Position numbers and translations under genes: made by a program. Shown here piece after piece: positions 1 through 7,059 of a stretch of DNA of 64,000 nt. The notes under the pieces were generated by a model, which did not search any database, was not told where the DNA came from, and was given only the letters and a program-made list of their open reading frames with translations. The stretch is from CAYTWW01 sp043801855 (GTDB taxonomy: Archaea > Nanobdellota > Nanobdellia > Woesearchaeales > GW2011-AR15), in the NCBI GenBank assembly GCA_043801855.1, contig JAZDLQ010000098.1, positions 1-64,000 on the forward strand. The letters are read 5' to 3'. The stretch's first letter is position 1. The number at the start of each line of letters is the position of its first letter.

Positions 1-44
1 TATAATGCAATAATTGCTTATTCTAAATAACAGGAGAGGAAAAA

Positions 45-608
45 ATGGTAAACATAAATGAAATTGCACCAGACTTTAGCGAAGATGCATTTGTAAACAA
101 CGAAATTAAAAAGATAGCCTTAAGCGACTACCGCGGCAAATGGGTAATCTTGTTTTTTTACCCTGCTGACTTTACGTTTGTTTGCCCAACTGAACTTGGG
201 GACTTGGCAGATAATTATGAAAAATTCAAGGCACTTGGCGCTGAAGTAATCTCAATTAGTACTGACACAGCTTTTGTGCATAAGGCATGGCATGACACTT
301 CAGATACAATTAAAAAAATCAAGTTTCCAATGCTTGCAGACCCTGCAAGAAGGGTCACAAGAAAATACTGGACATTGATTGAAGATGAAGGGCTTTCTCT
401 TAGGGCAACATGCCTAATTGACCCCGAAGGAAAAATCAAGGCTTTTGAATACCATGATAATAAAATTGGAAGAAGCACAAAAGAGCTTATAAGAAAACTT
501 GAAGCAGCAAAGTTTGTTGCAGAGCATAATGGCGAAGTATGCCCAATAAACTGGCAGCCAGGGCAAAAGTCAATAAAAACAGGGCTTGGGCTTGTTGGAA
601 AAATTTAA
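45..608 (+). CDS. ahpC: AhpC-type 2-Cys peroxiredoxin
   Basis: Typical 2-Cys peroxiredoxin of 187 residues that reduces H2O2 and organic peroxides in the cytosol. The peroxidatic Cys47 lies in FTFVCPTE and the resolving Cys166 in GEVCPINW, the spacing of bacterial AhpC. The start is supported by AGGAGAGG 5-10 nt upstream. A PrxQ-type peroxiredoxin follows 23 bp downstream, then PerR, superoxide reductase and ferritin, so it belongs to an oxidative-stress block. No AhpF is nearby; the thioredoxin reductase at 4608 or the glutaredoxin at 4290 could supply electrons (inference). Confidence 0.95.
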   Translation: MVNINEIAPDFSEDAFVNNEIKKIALSDYRGKWVILFFYPADFTFVCPTELGDLADNYEKFKALGAEVISISTDTAFVHKAWHDTSDTIKKIKFPMLADPARRVTRKYWTLIEDEGLSLRATCLIDPEGKIKAFEYHDNKIGRSTKELIRKLEAAKFVAEHNGEVCPINWQPGQKSIKTGLGLVGKI

Positions 609-631
609 GTGATAAATATGAGGTGTTTTGA

Positions 632-1105
632 ATGAAAAAAGAAGGAGACAAAGCAATTGATTTTAAGCTATTAGATAAAGATGATAAAGAGTATTCACTA
701 AAAGATCTAAAAAATGATTTTAAGGTGCTTTATTTTTATCCAAAAGATGATACGCCTGTGTGCACAATTGAAGCGCTTGCGTTTGACAAAGAAATCCCTG
801 AATTCAATAAATTAAATACAACAATTATTGGCATATCTGGCGGCGACTCTAACTCAAAGAAAAAATTCTGCGATAAATATAAGATTAAGATACTTCTTTT
901 ATCTGACACTGATTTAAAAGTGTCTGAAAAATATGGAGTAATATCTGAAAAGCAGTTCATGGGAAAAAAATTCAAAGGCATAAATAGGACAACATTTATC
1001 ATAGATAAAAGTGGAAAAATCATAAAATCTTATGAAAATGTAAATCCAGTAGGACACTCAAAAGATATCCTTGAATTCCTAAAAAAAGAGGTGAAACAAA
1101 AATGA
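632..1105 (+). CDS. PrxQ/Bcp-type peroxiredoxin
   Basis: Thioredoxin-fold peroxidase of 157 residues. Peroxidatic Cys44 is in DDTPVCTIEA. The usual resolving Cys five residues later is Leu49, but Cys80 in KKFCDKY is 36 residues away, the spacing of PrxQ enzymes whose resolving Cys is in helix alpha-3, so an atypical 2-Cys mechanism is likely. Lies directly after ahpC. Its TGA overlaps the ATG of the next tiny gene (ATGA), suggesting translational coupling. Confidence 0.9.
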   Translation: MKKEGDKAIDFKLLDKDDKEYSLKDLKNDFKVLYFYPKDDTPVCTIEALAFDKEIPEFNKLNTTIIGISGGDSNSKKKFCDKYKIKILLLSDTDLKVSEKYGVISEKQFMGKKFKGINRTTFIIDKSGKIIKSYENVNPVGHSKDILEFLKKEVKQK

Positions 1106-1209
1106 TAAGAGTGATTAGTGAAAATTGCATAAAATGCGAAGAAAAACTTGATAGCAAAAGTAGCGACGCGCTGTTTTATTGCATAAGATGCGGAAACGAA
1201 AAAAGATGA
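1102..1209 (+). CDS. 35-residue double-CxxC mini zinc ribbon
   Basis: Small open frame starting at the ATG that overlaps the prxQ stop and ending in a TGA that overlaps the ATG of the next gene. It has two CxxC knuckles (CIKC and CIRC) about 16 residues apart, the geometry of a single-zinc ribbon. Tight coupling on both sides and the cysteine pattern argue that it is real despite its size. Function unknown; it could be a redox-sensitive zinc protein or a rubredoxin-like metal site, though the rubredoxin sequence signature is absent. Confidence 0.6.
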   Translation: MIRVISENCIKCEEKLDSKSSDALFYCIRCGNEKR

Positions 1210-1463
1210 AAAATTATTGGACGCCAAAACAGGCAAATTTTATTGGAATTGCCCTCTTTATTGCGTTTGCAATATTATTTTCGTCATGCGGCAAAGAGAC
1301 TGCTAAAACAACTGAACAGCCAATTCAGGTAAAAACTGCCATTGCTAATGAACAAGTTCAGCCATCATGCCCAAAGGGCCTTGTGAACGACCCATATCCT
1401 GGAAGATGCAATTTATATATTGACCAGAACAGCGATAATATCTGCGATTTGTCTGAAATTTAG
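1206..1463 (+). CDS. Small lipoprotein with acidic, Asp-rich C-terminal motif
   Basis: 85 residues from the ATG at 1206, preferred over the GTG-like start at 1179 because it overlaps the preceding stop (ATGA) and gives a clean signal peptide: a hydrophobic segment near residues 11-27 ending in a lipobox-like FSSC. The C-terminus carries CPKGLVNDPYPGRC followed by DQNSDNICDLSE, an EF-hand-like acidic loop often seen next to Fe-S membrane proteins. Probably extracytoplasmic and lipid-anchored. Role unknown; co-transcription with peroxiredoxins suggests a redox or metal task. Confidence 0.65.
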   Translation: MKNYWTPKQANFIGIALFIAFAILFSSCGKETAKTTEQPIQVKTAIANEQVQPSCPKGLVNDPYPGRCNLYIDQNSDNICDLSEI

Positions 1464-1536
1464 TTTAAATAGTTTAAATTTTACTTATTTTATATAAGAG
1501 ATTTATTAAAAAAAGTTATAATCAATAATGCACATA

Positions 1537-1577
1537 TTTATATTTTAATAACTAATTTCATATAATAACAATTATTA
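1537..1577 (+). promoter_or_regulatory. perR promoter with palindromic operator candidate
   Basis: A TATA-like TTTATAT at 1537-1543 would place the transcription start near 1566. There lies TAATAA-CAA-TTATTA (1563-1577), a 6-bp inverted repeat with a 3-bp spacer resembling the AT-rich Per/Fur box class. An operator at the start site would fit autorepression by the PerR-like protein at 1607 (inference). Confidence 0.4.
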
Positions 1578-1606
1578 ATAGAATATCCCTAATAAGATGA
1601 AACAAA

Positions 1607-2014
1607 ATGAAACAAAAAACAAGAACAACAAGCCAGAGAATTAAAATCTTTAAGTATCTGACGAGTTTAAAAACCCATCCAAATGCAGAAGGAGTTTACA
1701 ATCATGTAAAAAAAGAGCTGCCATCAATCACTCTTGCAACAGTCTATCGAAACCTTAATATTTTGGCTGAAATTGGAGAGATAAACAGGCTTGAGATAAA
1801 TAACGAGTACCATTATGATGCGCATAGAAGCTCACATGAGCATGCGATATGCAAAAAATGCAAGAAAGTTTTTGATTTATATGATGAAAAGATAGCAAAA
1901 ATTGCATTAAAAGAATTTTCAAGCGATTTGTTTGACGCTGATTACGTAAAAATACTGTTTTACGGAATATGTAAAGAATGCAAAGAATTAGGAAAATCAA
2001 GTCTAAATGAATAA
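1607..2014 (+). CDS. perR: PerR-type Fur-family peroxide regulator
   Basis: Fur-family winged helix repressor, 135 residues. Relative to Bacillus PerR every metal residue is shifted by exactly 14: His24 (H37), Asp71 (D85), His77 (H91), His79 (H93) and Asp90 (D104); the structural zinc cysteines are C82, C85, C122 and C125. Asp90, rather than Glu, at the D104 position is the feature that separates peroxide-sensing PerR from Fur. With Fe bound it should sense H2O2 by His oxidation. The surrounding peroxidase, superoxide reductase and ferritin genes are the expected regulon. Confidence 0.88.
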   Translation: MKQKTRTTSQRIKIFKYLTSLKTHPNAEGVYNHVKKELPSITLATVYRNLNILAEIGEINRLEINNEYHYDAHRSSHEHAICKKCKKVFDLYDEKIAKIALKEFSSDLFDADYVKILFYGICKECKELGKSSLNE

Positions 2015-2084
2015 ATTGCAGGCCTATTGGCATATATTTAAAAGAACAAAACAATTAATAACAATAAGCGGGGTGAATTAAAAT

Positions 2085-2465
2085 ATGGTTGAAACTGGCG
2101 AAATATATAAGTGCAATGTATGCGGAAATATTGTTGAAGTCATTTTTGCAGGCGGCGGGGATCTGGTATGCTGCGGCGAGAACATGGAACATTTAAAGGA
2201 AAAAACCTCTGATGCTGGGCTTGAAAAGCATGTTCCTGTCATTGAAAAGACAAAAACAGGAGTTAAAGTAACAGTTGGAAGCAATGCCCACCCAATGGAA
2301 GATAAGCATTATATTATGTTTATTGAAGTTATTGCAGATGGAAAAGTATATAGAAAAAACCTATTACCAAAAGACCATCCTGTAGCTGAGTTTGAATTAA
2401 TCGCAAAAAAAATTACAGCAAGAGAATTTTGCAATATACATGGGCTTTGGAAAAAAGACCTATAA
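2085..2465 (+). CDS. dfx: Desulfoferrodoxin (2Fe superoxide reductase)
   Basis: Reduces superoxide to H2O2 without making O2. 126 residues with both iron sites: the desulforedoxin centre I (C10, C13, C29, C30) and the catalytic centre II (H49, H69, H75, C116, H119), at the same numbering as Desulfovibrio Dfx; the catalytic Glu-Lys pair precedes H49. GGGGTGA upstream serves as the ribosome site. Its H2O2 product would be removed by the two peroxiredoxins upstream. Confidence 0.96.
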   Translation: MVETGEIYKCNVCGNIVEVIFAGGGDLVCCGENMEHLKEKTSDAGLEKHVPVIEKTKTGVKVTVGSNAHPMEDKHYIMFIEVIADGKVYRKNLLPKDHPVAEFELIAKKITAREFCNIHGLWKKDL

Positions 2466-2477
2466 AGATATAATAAA

Positions 2478-2484
2478 TTTTTTT
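2478..2484 (+). terminator. T-tract terminator after dfx
   Basis: A run of seven T just after the dfx stop, followed by further T-rich sequence and no hairpin, as in factor-dependent archaeal terminators. Confidence 0.35.
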
Positions 2485-2558
2485 CTTTAATTAATTTAAA
2501 AAAAACTAAAGAATATTATTAAAAAATATAAGTAAAAAACTTAGATGAGGCAAAAAAA

Positions 2559-3050
2559 ATGAAACTAAATGAAAAAATGGAAAAAGCATTGAATGAACAG
2601 ATAAATAAAGAGCTATTCTCAGAATACTTATACCTTTCAATGGCAGCGCACTTTGAAGGGCAGGCTTTAAAGGGATTTTCGCACTGGATGAAAAAACAGG
2701 CAAATGAAGAGCACACACATGCAATGAAGTTATTTGATTATATGCTTGAAAGAGGCGGAAATATTAAGCTTACAGCAATTGACTCCCCAAAAGCAGAATG
2801 GAAAACACCATTGAATGCTTTTGAAGAAGCTTATGCGCACGAAAAATTCATTACTGAATCAATCAATAAGGTAGTTGATGCTGCAAATGAAAATAAAGAT
2901 AAGGCAACAGCTGTTTTCCTAAACTGGTTTGTATCTGAACAGGTTGAAGAAGAAGCAAATGCAGATGAGATTGTCCAGAAACTAAAGATGGTTGGCCCAA
3001 GCACAGGCGGATTATTTGCTCTTGACCATCAACTTGGAAAAAGAGAGTAA
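2559..3050 (+). CDS. ftnA: Ferritin (FtnA-like)
   Basis: 24-mer type non-haem ferritin of 163 residues that oxidises and stores iron. Ferroxidase residues are all present: E18, E51, H54, E95, Q128, E131, with the FtnA-type third-site acids E50 and E127. Removes free Fe(II) that would feed Fenton chemistry, which fits its place beside PerR and superoxide reductase. Own upstream region of about 90 bp, so probably its own promoter. Confidence 0.95.
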   Translation: MKLNEKMEKALNEQINKELFSEYLYLSMAAHFEGQALKGFSHWMKKQANEEHTHAMKLFDYMLERGGNIKLTAIDSPKAEWKTPLNAFEEAYAHEKFITESINKVVDAANENKDKATAVFLNWFVSEQVEEEANADEIVQKLKMVGPSTGGLFALDHQLGKRE

Positions 3051-3053
3051 ATC

Positions 3054-3062
3054 TTTTTTTTT
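3054..3062 (+). terminator. T9 terminator after ferritin
   Basis: Nine T within 4-12 nt of the ferritin stop with no stem before it; a U-tract terminator of archaeal type is likely. Confidence 0.4.
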
Positions 3063-3109
3063 CATTTTATATTTCAATTTAAAGATAAAAATTAAAAAAG
3101 AGCAAAACA

Positions 3110-4306
3110 ATGGAAATTACAAAAAATGTATTTGCTGTAGGAGCACTTGATAGGGATAGAATGCTATTTGATGAGCTTATCCCTCTGCCTGATGGCACAA
3201 GCTATAATTCATACCTTATCAGGGGAAGTGATAAAACCGCATTAATAGATACAGTTGATCCTTCAAAATATCATGATCTTTTATATAACCTAAAAAAACT
3301 CGGAATTAAAAAAATAGATTATATCATCGCAAACCATGCTGAGCAGGACCACTCAGGAAGCATACCAAATATATTAAAAGATTTTCCTGATGCAAAAATT
3401 GTGACAAATGCAATGTGCAAAGAAATGCTTTTTGATTATCTTGAGATTCCTGATGAAAAATTTATTGTTGTAAAAGAAGGCGAGAAACTTTCTCTTGGCA
3501 CAAAGGCCTTGCAGTTTATAATGACTCCCTGGGTGCACTGGCCTGAAACCATGGTCACTTATCTTGAAGAAGATAAAATCCTTTTTTCATGCGATTTTTT
3601 TGGAAGCCATAATACAAATAATCAAATTGCAAAAGAAGACAAAAGGCAGTATGATGCTGCAAAGAGGTATTACGCTGAAATAATGATGCCTTTTAGGCTA
3701 CCTATAAAAAAAAACATGGAAAAAATATCTAAACTTGAGATTTTATTTATTGCACCATCACATGGCCCGGTATATAGTAATCCTGGGTTTATCATTAATA
3801 ATTACAATGACTGGATATCAGAAAACACAAAAGATGAGATAGTTATTGCTTATGTTTCAATGCATGACAGCACAAAACTATTGGCAGAAAGCTTAGGAAA
3901 AAGCTTATCAGATAAAAAAAGAAAAGTAATAATTTTTAACATAACCAAATCAGACATTGGCGAAATCGCTATGGCACTTGTTGATGCAACAACAGTTATA
4001 ATTGCATCCCCTACTTTAGTTGGCGGCCCTCACCCTGCAGCACTAAACCTTGCGTATATTGTAAATATATTAAAGCCAAAAACAAAATATGCAGCAATTC
4101 TTGGGTCTTACGGCTGGGCGCAAGGAATTAACCCAAAATTAATTGAAATAATGCCAAACCTAAAAGCTGAATTAATCGATACAATAACAATCAAAGGAAT
4201 CCCAAAAAAAGATGATTATGCAAGGCTTGAAGCTTTAGCTGAAAAAATAAATAAAAAGCATACCATATTATTTGATGGAGGAAATCAAAATGACAAACGA
4301 AATTAA
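3110..4306 (+). CDS. fprA: Flavodiiron protein (O2/NO reductase)
   Basis: 398 residues. Residues 1-235 are a metallo-beta-lactamase domain with the diiron ligands H76-x-E78-x-D80-H81, H143, D162 and H218; residues 240-390 are a flavodoxin-like FMN domain. It reduces O2 to water (or NO to N2O) using electrons from rubredoxin or F420H2; no rubredoxin gene is seen here. The glutaredoxin gene downstream overlaps it by 17 bp, so the two are co-transcribed. Confidence 0.95.
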   Translation: MEITKNVFAVGALDRDRMLFDELIPLPDGTSYNSYLIRGSDKTALIDTVDPSKYHDLLYNLKKLGIKKIDYIIANHAEQDHSGSIPNILKDFPDAKIVTNAMCKEMLFDYLEIPDEKFIVVKEGEKLSLGTKALQFIMTPWVHWPETMVTYLEEDKILFSCDFFGSHNTNNQIAKEDKRQYDAAKRYYAEIMMPFRLPIKKNMEKISKLEILFIAPSHGPVYSNPGFIINNYNDWISENTKDEIVIAYVSMHDSTKLLAESLGKSLSDKKRKVIIFNITKSDIGEIAMALVDATTVIIASPTLVGGPHPAALNLAYIVNILKPKTKYAAILGSYGWAQGINPKLIEIMPNLKAELIDTITIKGIPKKDDYARLEALAEKINKKHTILFDGGNQNDKRN

Positions 4307-4562
4307 AAATAAAACAAGTGGAAAACATGACATTAAAATATACTCAACTCCAACTTGCCCATGGTGCATCAGGGTTAAGTCATACCTAAAAGACAATAAA
4401 GTTGAATTTAAAGACTACAATGTTGCAACAGATGAAACTGCAAGAGAAGAGATGATGCAAAAGTCAGGCCAGATAGGAGTTCCAGTAATTGATATTGACG
4501 GGACAATTATTATCGGCTTTGACAAGCATGAAATAGACCATAAGCTTTCGCTTAGCCATTAA
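4290..4562 (+). CDS. Glutaredoxin/NrdH-like protein
   Basis: 90 residues from the ATG at 4290, chosen because GGAGG lies 7 nt upstream; an upstream TTG/ATG pair would use the ribosome site as coding sequence. Active site C23-P-W-C26, cis-proline in GVPV. Thiol-disulphide carrier, probably reduced by the TrxR-like enzyme encoded just downstream. Overlaps the end of fprA. Confidence 0.88.
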   Translation: MTNEIKNKTSGKHDIKIYSTPTCPWCIRVKSYLKDNKVEFKDYNVATDETAREEMMQKSGQIGVPVIDIDGTIIIGFDKHEIDHKLSLSH

Positions 4563-4580
4563 TTTTTTTTATATTTTTTT
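4563..4580 (+). terminator. Double T-tract terminator
   Basis: T8 and T7 runs separated by ATAT directly after the glutaredoxin stop; archaeal U-tract type. Confidence 0.4.
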
Positions 4581-4607
4581 AATATATTTATAAAAGGTAA
4601 AAACAAA

Positions 4608-5516
4608 ATGCTCTATGACACAATAATTATAGGTGGTGGAATTACTGGCCTTTCTGCTGCAATTTATGCATCAAGAAAAAAGATGAAATTTGCGATAATT
4701 GCAAAAGAATTTGGCGGGCAATTTTTTTCAAGCGGAGAGGTTTTGAATTACCCTGGAATTATTGAGACAACAGGTGTTGAATTTTCCAAAGTAATGGAAG
4801 AGCAGATGAAATTCAACGGTGTAAATGTCATTGAAGAGACTGTATCTGAAATTAAAAGAAAAAAAAAGGATTTTACAGTTATCACAGATAAAAAAAAGTA
4901 TGATACAAAATCTATAATTATTGCAACAGGCAGTAAGCCAAGAAAGCTTAATGTTCCTGGTGAAATTGAGTTTGCAAATAAAGGGGTTGCCTATTGCTCT
5001 ATCTGCGACGGGCCTATTTTTACAGGAAAAGAGGTTGCAATAATTGGCAGTGGCAATTCCGCACTTGAAGCAGTTGACTTTATGAAAGACATTGCAAAAA
5101 AGATCTATATGATTGTTTTAGAAGAAAAATTTAACGGCCATAAATACTTAATTGAAAAAGTTGTAAACAACACTAAAGTTAAAGTGATATTTGGCGCAAA
5201 GACAAAAAAAATCATTGGCGAAAAATTTGTAAGCAGTATAAAATATGAAAAAAAAGGAAAAGAGCATACGTTAGATGTTGGTGGAGTAATTGTTGAAATT
5301 GGAAGGCTTCCTAATACCGAGATTTTCAAAGATCTGGTTGAACTAGAAGGCTGCGGCCATATAAAAATAGACTGCCACACAAATACTAGTGTTCCAGGGA
5401 TATTTGCAGCAGGAGACTGCGCATCAGGCCATGAATACCAATATATCATCGCTGCAGGCCAGGGAGTTATGGCACTGATAAAAGCCGCAAAATACCTTGC
5501 TGCAAGAAAAGACTAA
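4608..5516 (+). CDS. trxB: Thioredoxin reductase-like flavoprotein
   Basis: 302 residues. N-terminal FAD motif GGGITG, redox pair C130-S-I-C133 followed by Asp (CSICDGP), nucleotide domain motif GSGNSALEA at 147-155, and a C-terminal FAD motif ending in FAAGDC. The Arg-rich segment that binds the NADPH phosphate in classical TrxR is absent: the strand after the second Rossmann motif reads YMIVLEEKFNG. NADH, ferredoxin or another donor is therefore possible. Should reduce the glutaredoxin and thioredoxins encoded nearby. Confidence 0.88.
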   Translation: MLYDTIIIGGGITGLSAAIYASRKKMKFAIIAKEFGGQFFSSGEVLNYPGIIETTGVEFSKVMEEQMKFNGVNVIEETVSEIKRKKKDFTVITDKKKYDTKSIIIATGSKPRKLNVPGEIEFANKGVAYCSICDGPIFTGKEVAIIGSGNSALEAVDFMKDIAKKIYMIVLEEKFNGHKYLIEKVVNNTKVKVIFGAKTKKIIGEKFVSSIKYEKKGKEHTLDVGGVIVEIGRLPNTEIFKDLVELEGCGHIKIDCHTNTSVPGIFAAGDCASGHEYQYIIAAGQGVMALIKAAKYLAARKD

Positions 5517-5528
5517 AATTGAAGGCTA

Positions 5529-6077
5529 ATGAAACTTGATGAATTGACAAGTTCTGAACTTATCAGCGCGCTGAATGACAAATCCAAAGCAGAAGAACTT
5601 CTTACTTCTTATAAAGAGACATGGAATCGCCTGATGTCAGAAAAGAACGCGCTAGGCGAAAGGATAAAACTAAGCGGAATTGACCTTCAGGGAAAAGACT
5701 TAACAGGGCTTGATTTTTCTGCTGCAGATATAGATGATTCTGATTTTTCAGGCTCAGACCTGTCTGATGCAGTCTTTTCAGGAGCTACAATTTTAGAGTC
5801 ACGGTTTGCACAGAGCAAATTCTACAGGACAGAATTCGACAGAACAAAAATATCCAGGACAGACATGGCGTATACTTCATTTAAGGAAAGTTCTATAGGC
5901 AATGCATACATGACCGGAAGCGTAAACCTGTTTGGCGCGTATGTAACAGGACATCATGATGCTGCCGGAACAGAATATAAAACCCACCCAAGCATCACAG
6001 TTAAAGGATACAGCGAAGCGCTTGCCTATGAAGAGAAAATGGAAAAATGGGAAGAGGATGAACAAAATAGCTATTGA
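5529..6077 (+). CDS. Pentapeptide-repeat protein
   Basis: 182 residues. Residues 45-130 show the A(D/N)LxX periodicity (LTGLDFSAADIDDSDFSGSD and onward), expected to form a right-handed quadrilateral beta-helix. N-terminal 40 residues are helical and the C-terminus is acidic. No signal peptide. Twelve bases after trxB, possibly in the same transcript. Function unknown; some relatives mimic DNA and protect gyrase, but nothing here shows that. Confidence 0.75.
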   Translation: MKLDELTSSELISALNDKSKAEELLTSYKETWNRLMSEKNALGERIKLSGIDLQGKDLTGLDFSAADIDDSDFSGSDLSDAVFSGATILESRFAQSKFYRTEFDRTKISRTDMAYTSFKESSIGNAYMTGSVNLFGAYVTGHHDAAGTEYKTHPSITVKGYSEALAYEEKMEKWEEDEQNSY

Positions 6078-6094
6078 TAATAATTTGATTGTAA

Positions 6095-6370
6095 TTAATT
6101 GTAAATTAAATCGTTATTTTCTTTTTTCTTAAGCAAAGCAATCTGCTTTTTGTAAAGCCTTTGTAGCATGATAATGTGCTTAAATATTGCTGATAAAAAA
6201 AAATAGGCACTGACCAGTAAAAATATGACTATAAATATAAAAAAAGCAAAAGAGCTTCCAGAATTAGCAAGTAAAAAAGTAATAAGCAGGAATAAGATTA
6301 TAGCTATTGCTGATTCAGCCAGAATCATGAATTTAAGATACTCTATTGTTTTGTCTAGTGAATCCTGCAT
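6095..6370 (-). CDS. Two-TM small membrane protein
   Basis: 91 residues with two hydrophobic helices (about 15-35 and 41-65) and a basic C-terminal tail. Its ATG overlaps the stop of the upstream 86-residue gene by one base, so they form a two-gene operon. Family not recognised. Confidence 0.6.
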   Translation of the reverse strand: MQDSLDKTIEYLKFMILAESAIAIILFLLITFLLANSGSSFAFFIFIVIFLLVSAYFFLSAIFKHIIMLQRLYKKQIALLKKKENNDLIYN

Positions 6371-6630
6371 TAGATTAAAGCGCCGCTTCCAGTTAGCCTT
6401 TTGAATCCCTTTATCAGATGCAATCTTGGCCTTATTTTATCATAAAGCATCTCAACTTCAGCGGTTGTGAGTTCAACTATTCCTGATGAATCCTTTCCCC
6501 TAAAGCAAAGAGCAATAGATTCGTTTCCGGGATGCATAAAATCTTCATTTATAAGAATCTCTTGTACATCCCCACCTGATTCAACGCGCAAAAAACCATC
6601 TTTATTTTGTTTTTTAATTTTTAGTCTCAT
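6370..6630 (-). CDS. Hypothetical 86-residue protein
   Basis: Soluble protein with an alternating beta pattern in its first half and a helical segment (ELTTAEVEMLYDKIRPRL) in the second; no cysteine pair or known motif. First gene of a two-gene operon with the membrane protein at 6095. The preceding intergenic region holds a palindromic GTTTAAAC at 6654-6661, 24 bp before the start codon. Not recognised. Confidence 0.55.
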   Translation of the reverse strand: MRLKIKKQNKDGFLRVESGGDVQEILINEDFMHPGNESIALCFRGKDSSGIVELTTAEVEMLYDKIRPRLHLIKGFKRLTGSGALI

Positions 6631-6697
6631 TTATAGCACCCCGCAATAGTACTGTTTAAACTAAAAAGTAGTATCTAGATAAAAAATTAGCGGTAAT

Positions 6698-7049
6698 ATA
6701 GTAAATGACATAAATACTAGGACACTTTTTTTCTATTTTGTATGTTTTTTCATATCTATATGTCATTTACTATTTAGTACAAGCTGTCCTAACTATAGGG
6801 AGCGCACGAATAATCGTAAAAATATATATATGCGCTCCAATACATGAAAATGTTATTGACATTTTCAGTACAAGAAAAGCTTTGCTTTTCTATGTATAGC
6901 GTGCGCATAAATAATTTCGATTTTTATATGCGCACGCTATAATAGTGCGAGTACTATACTCAAAGCGCAAAAAAACTGAGCGCTTTTCGTAATAAGTGAA
7001 GGCGGTATTGATAATACTTATGCTCAATTATTTTGCGCCTTCACTATTA
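6698..7049. repeat. Cluster of nine inverted repeats in a gene-free stretch
   Basis: No gene is visible at 6631-7059. Instead there are perfect inverted repeats: 6698-6712/6759-6773 (15 bp), 6718-6724/6785-6791 (7 bp, interleaved with the first), 6799-6806/6831-6838 (8 bp), 6845-6853/6859-6867 (9 bp), 6873-6880/6884-6891 (8 bp, triloop), 6895-6909/6927-6941 (15 bp), 6949-6953/6957-6961, 6962-6968/6980-6986 and 6995-7004/7036-7045 (10 bp, enclosing GTATT-GAT-AATAC). The fourth and fifth are enclosed by TACA/TGTA. Stem sequences are mostly unrelated to one another. May be structured RNA, a foldback element or an origin-like DNA structure. Confidence 0.7.
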
Positions 7050-7059
7050 TAATCCAAAA

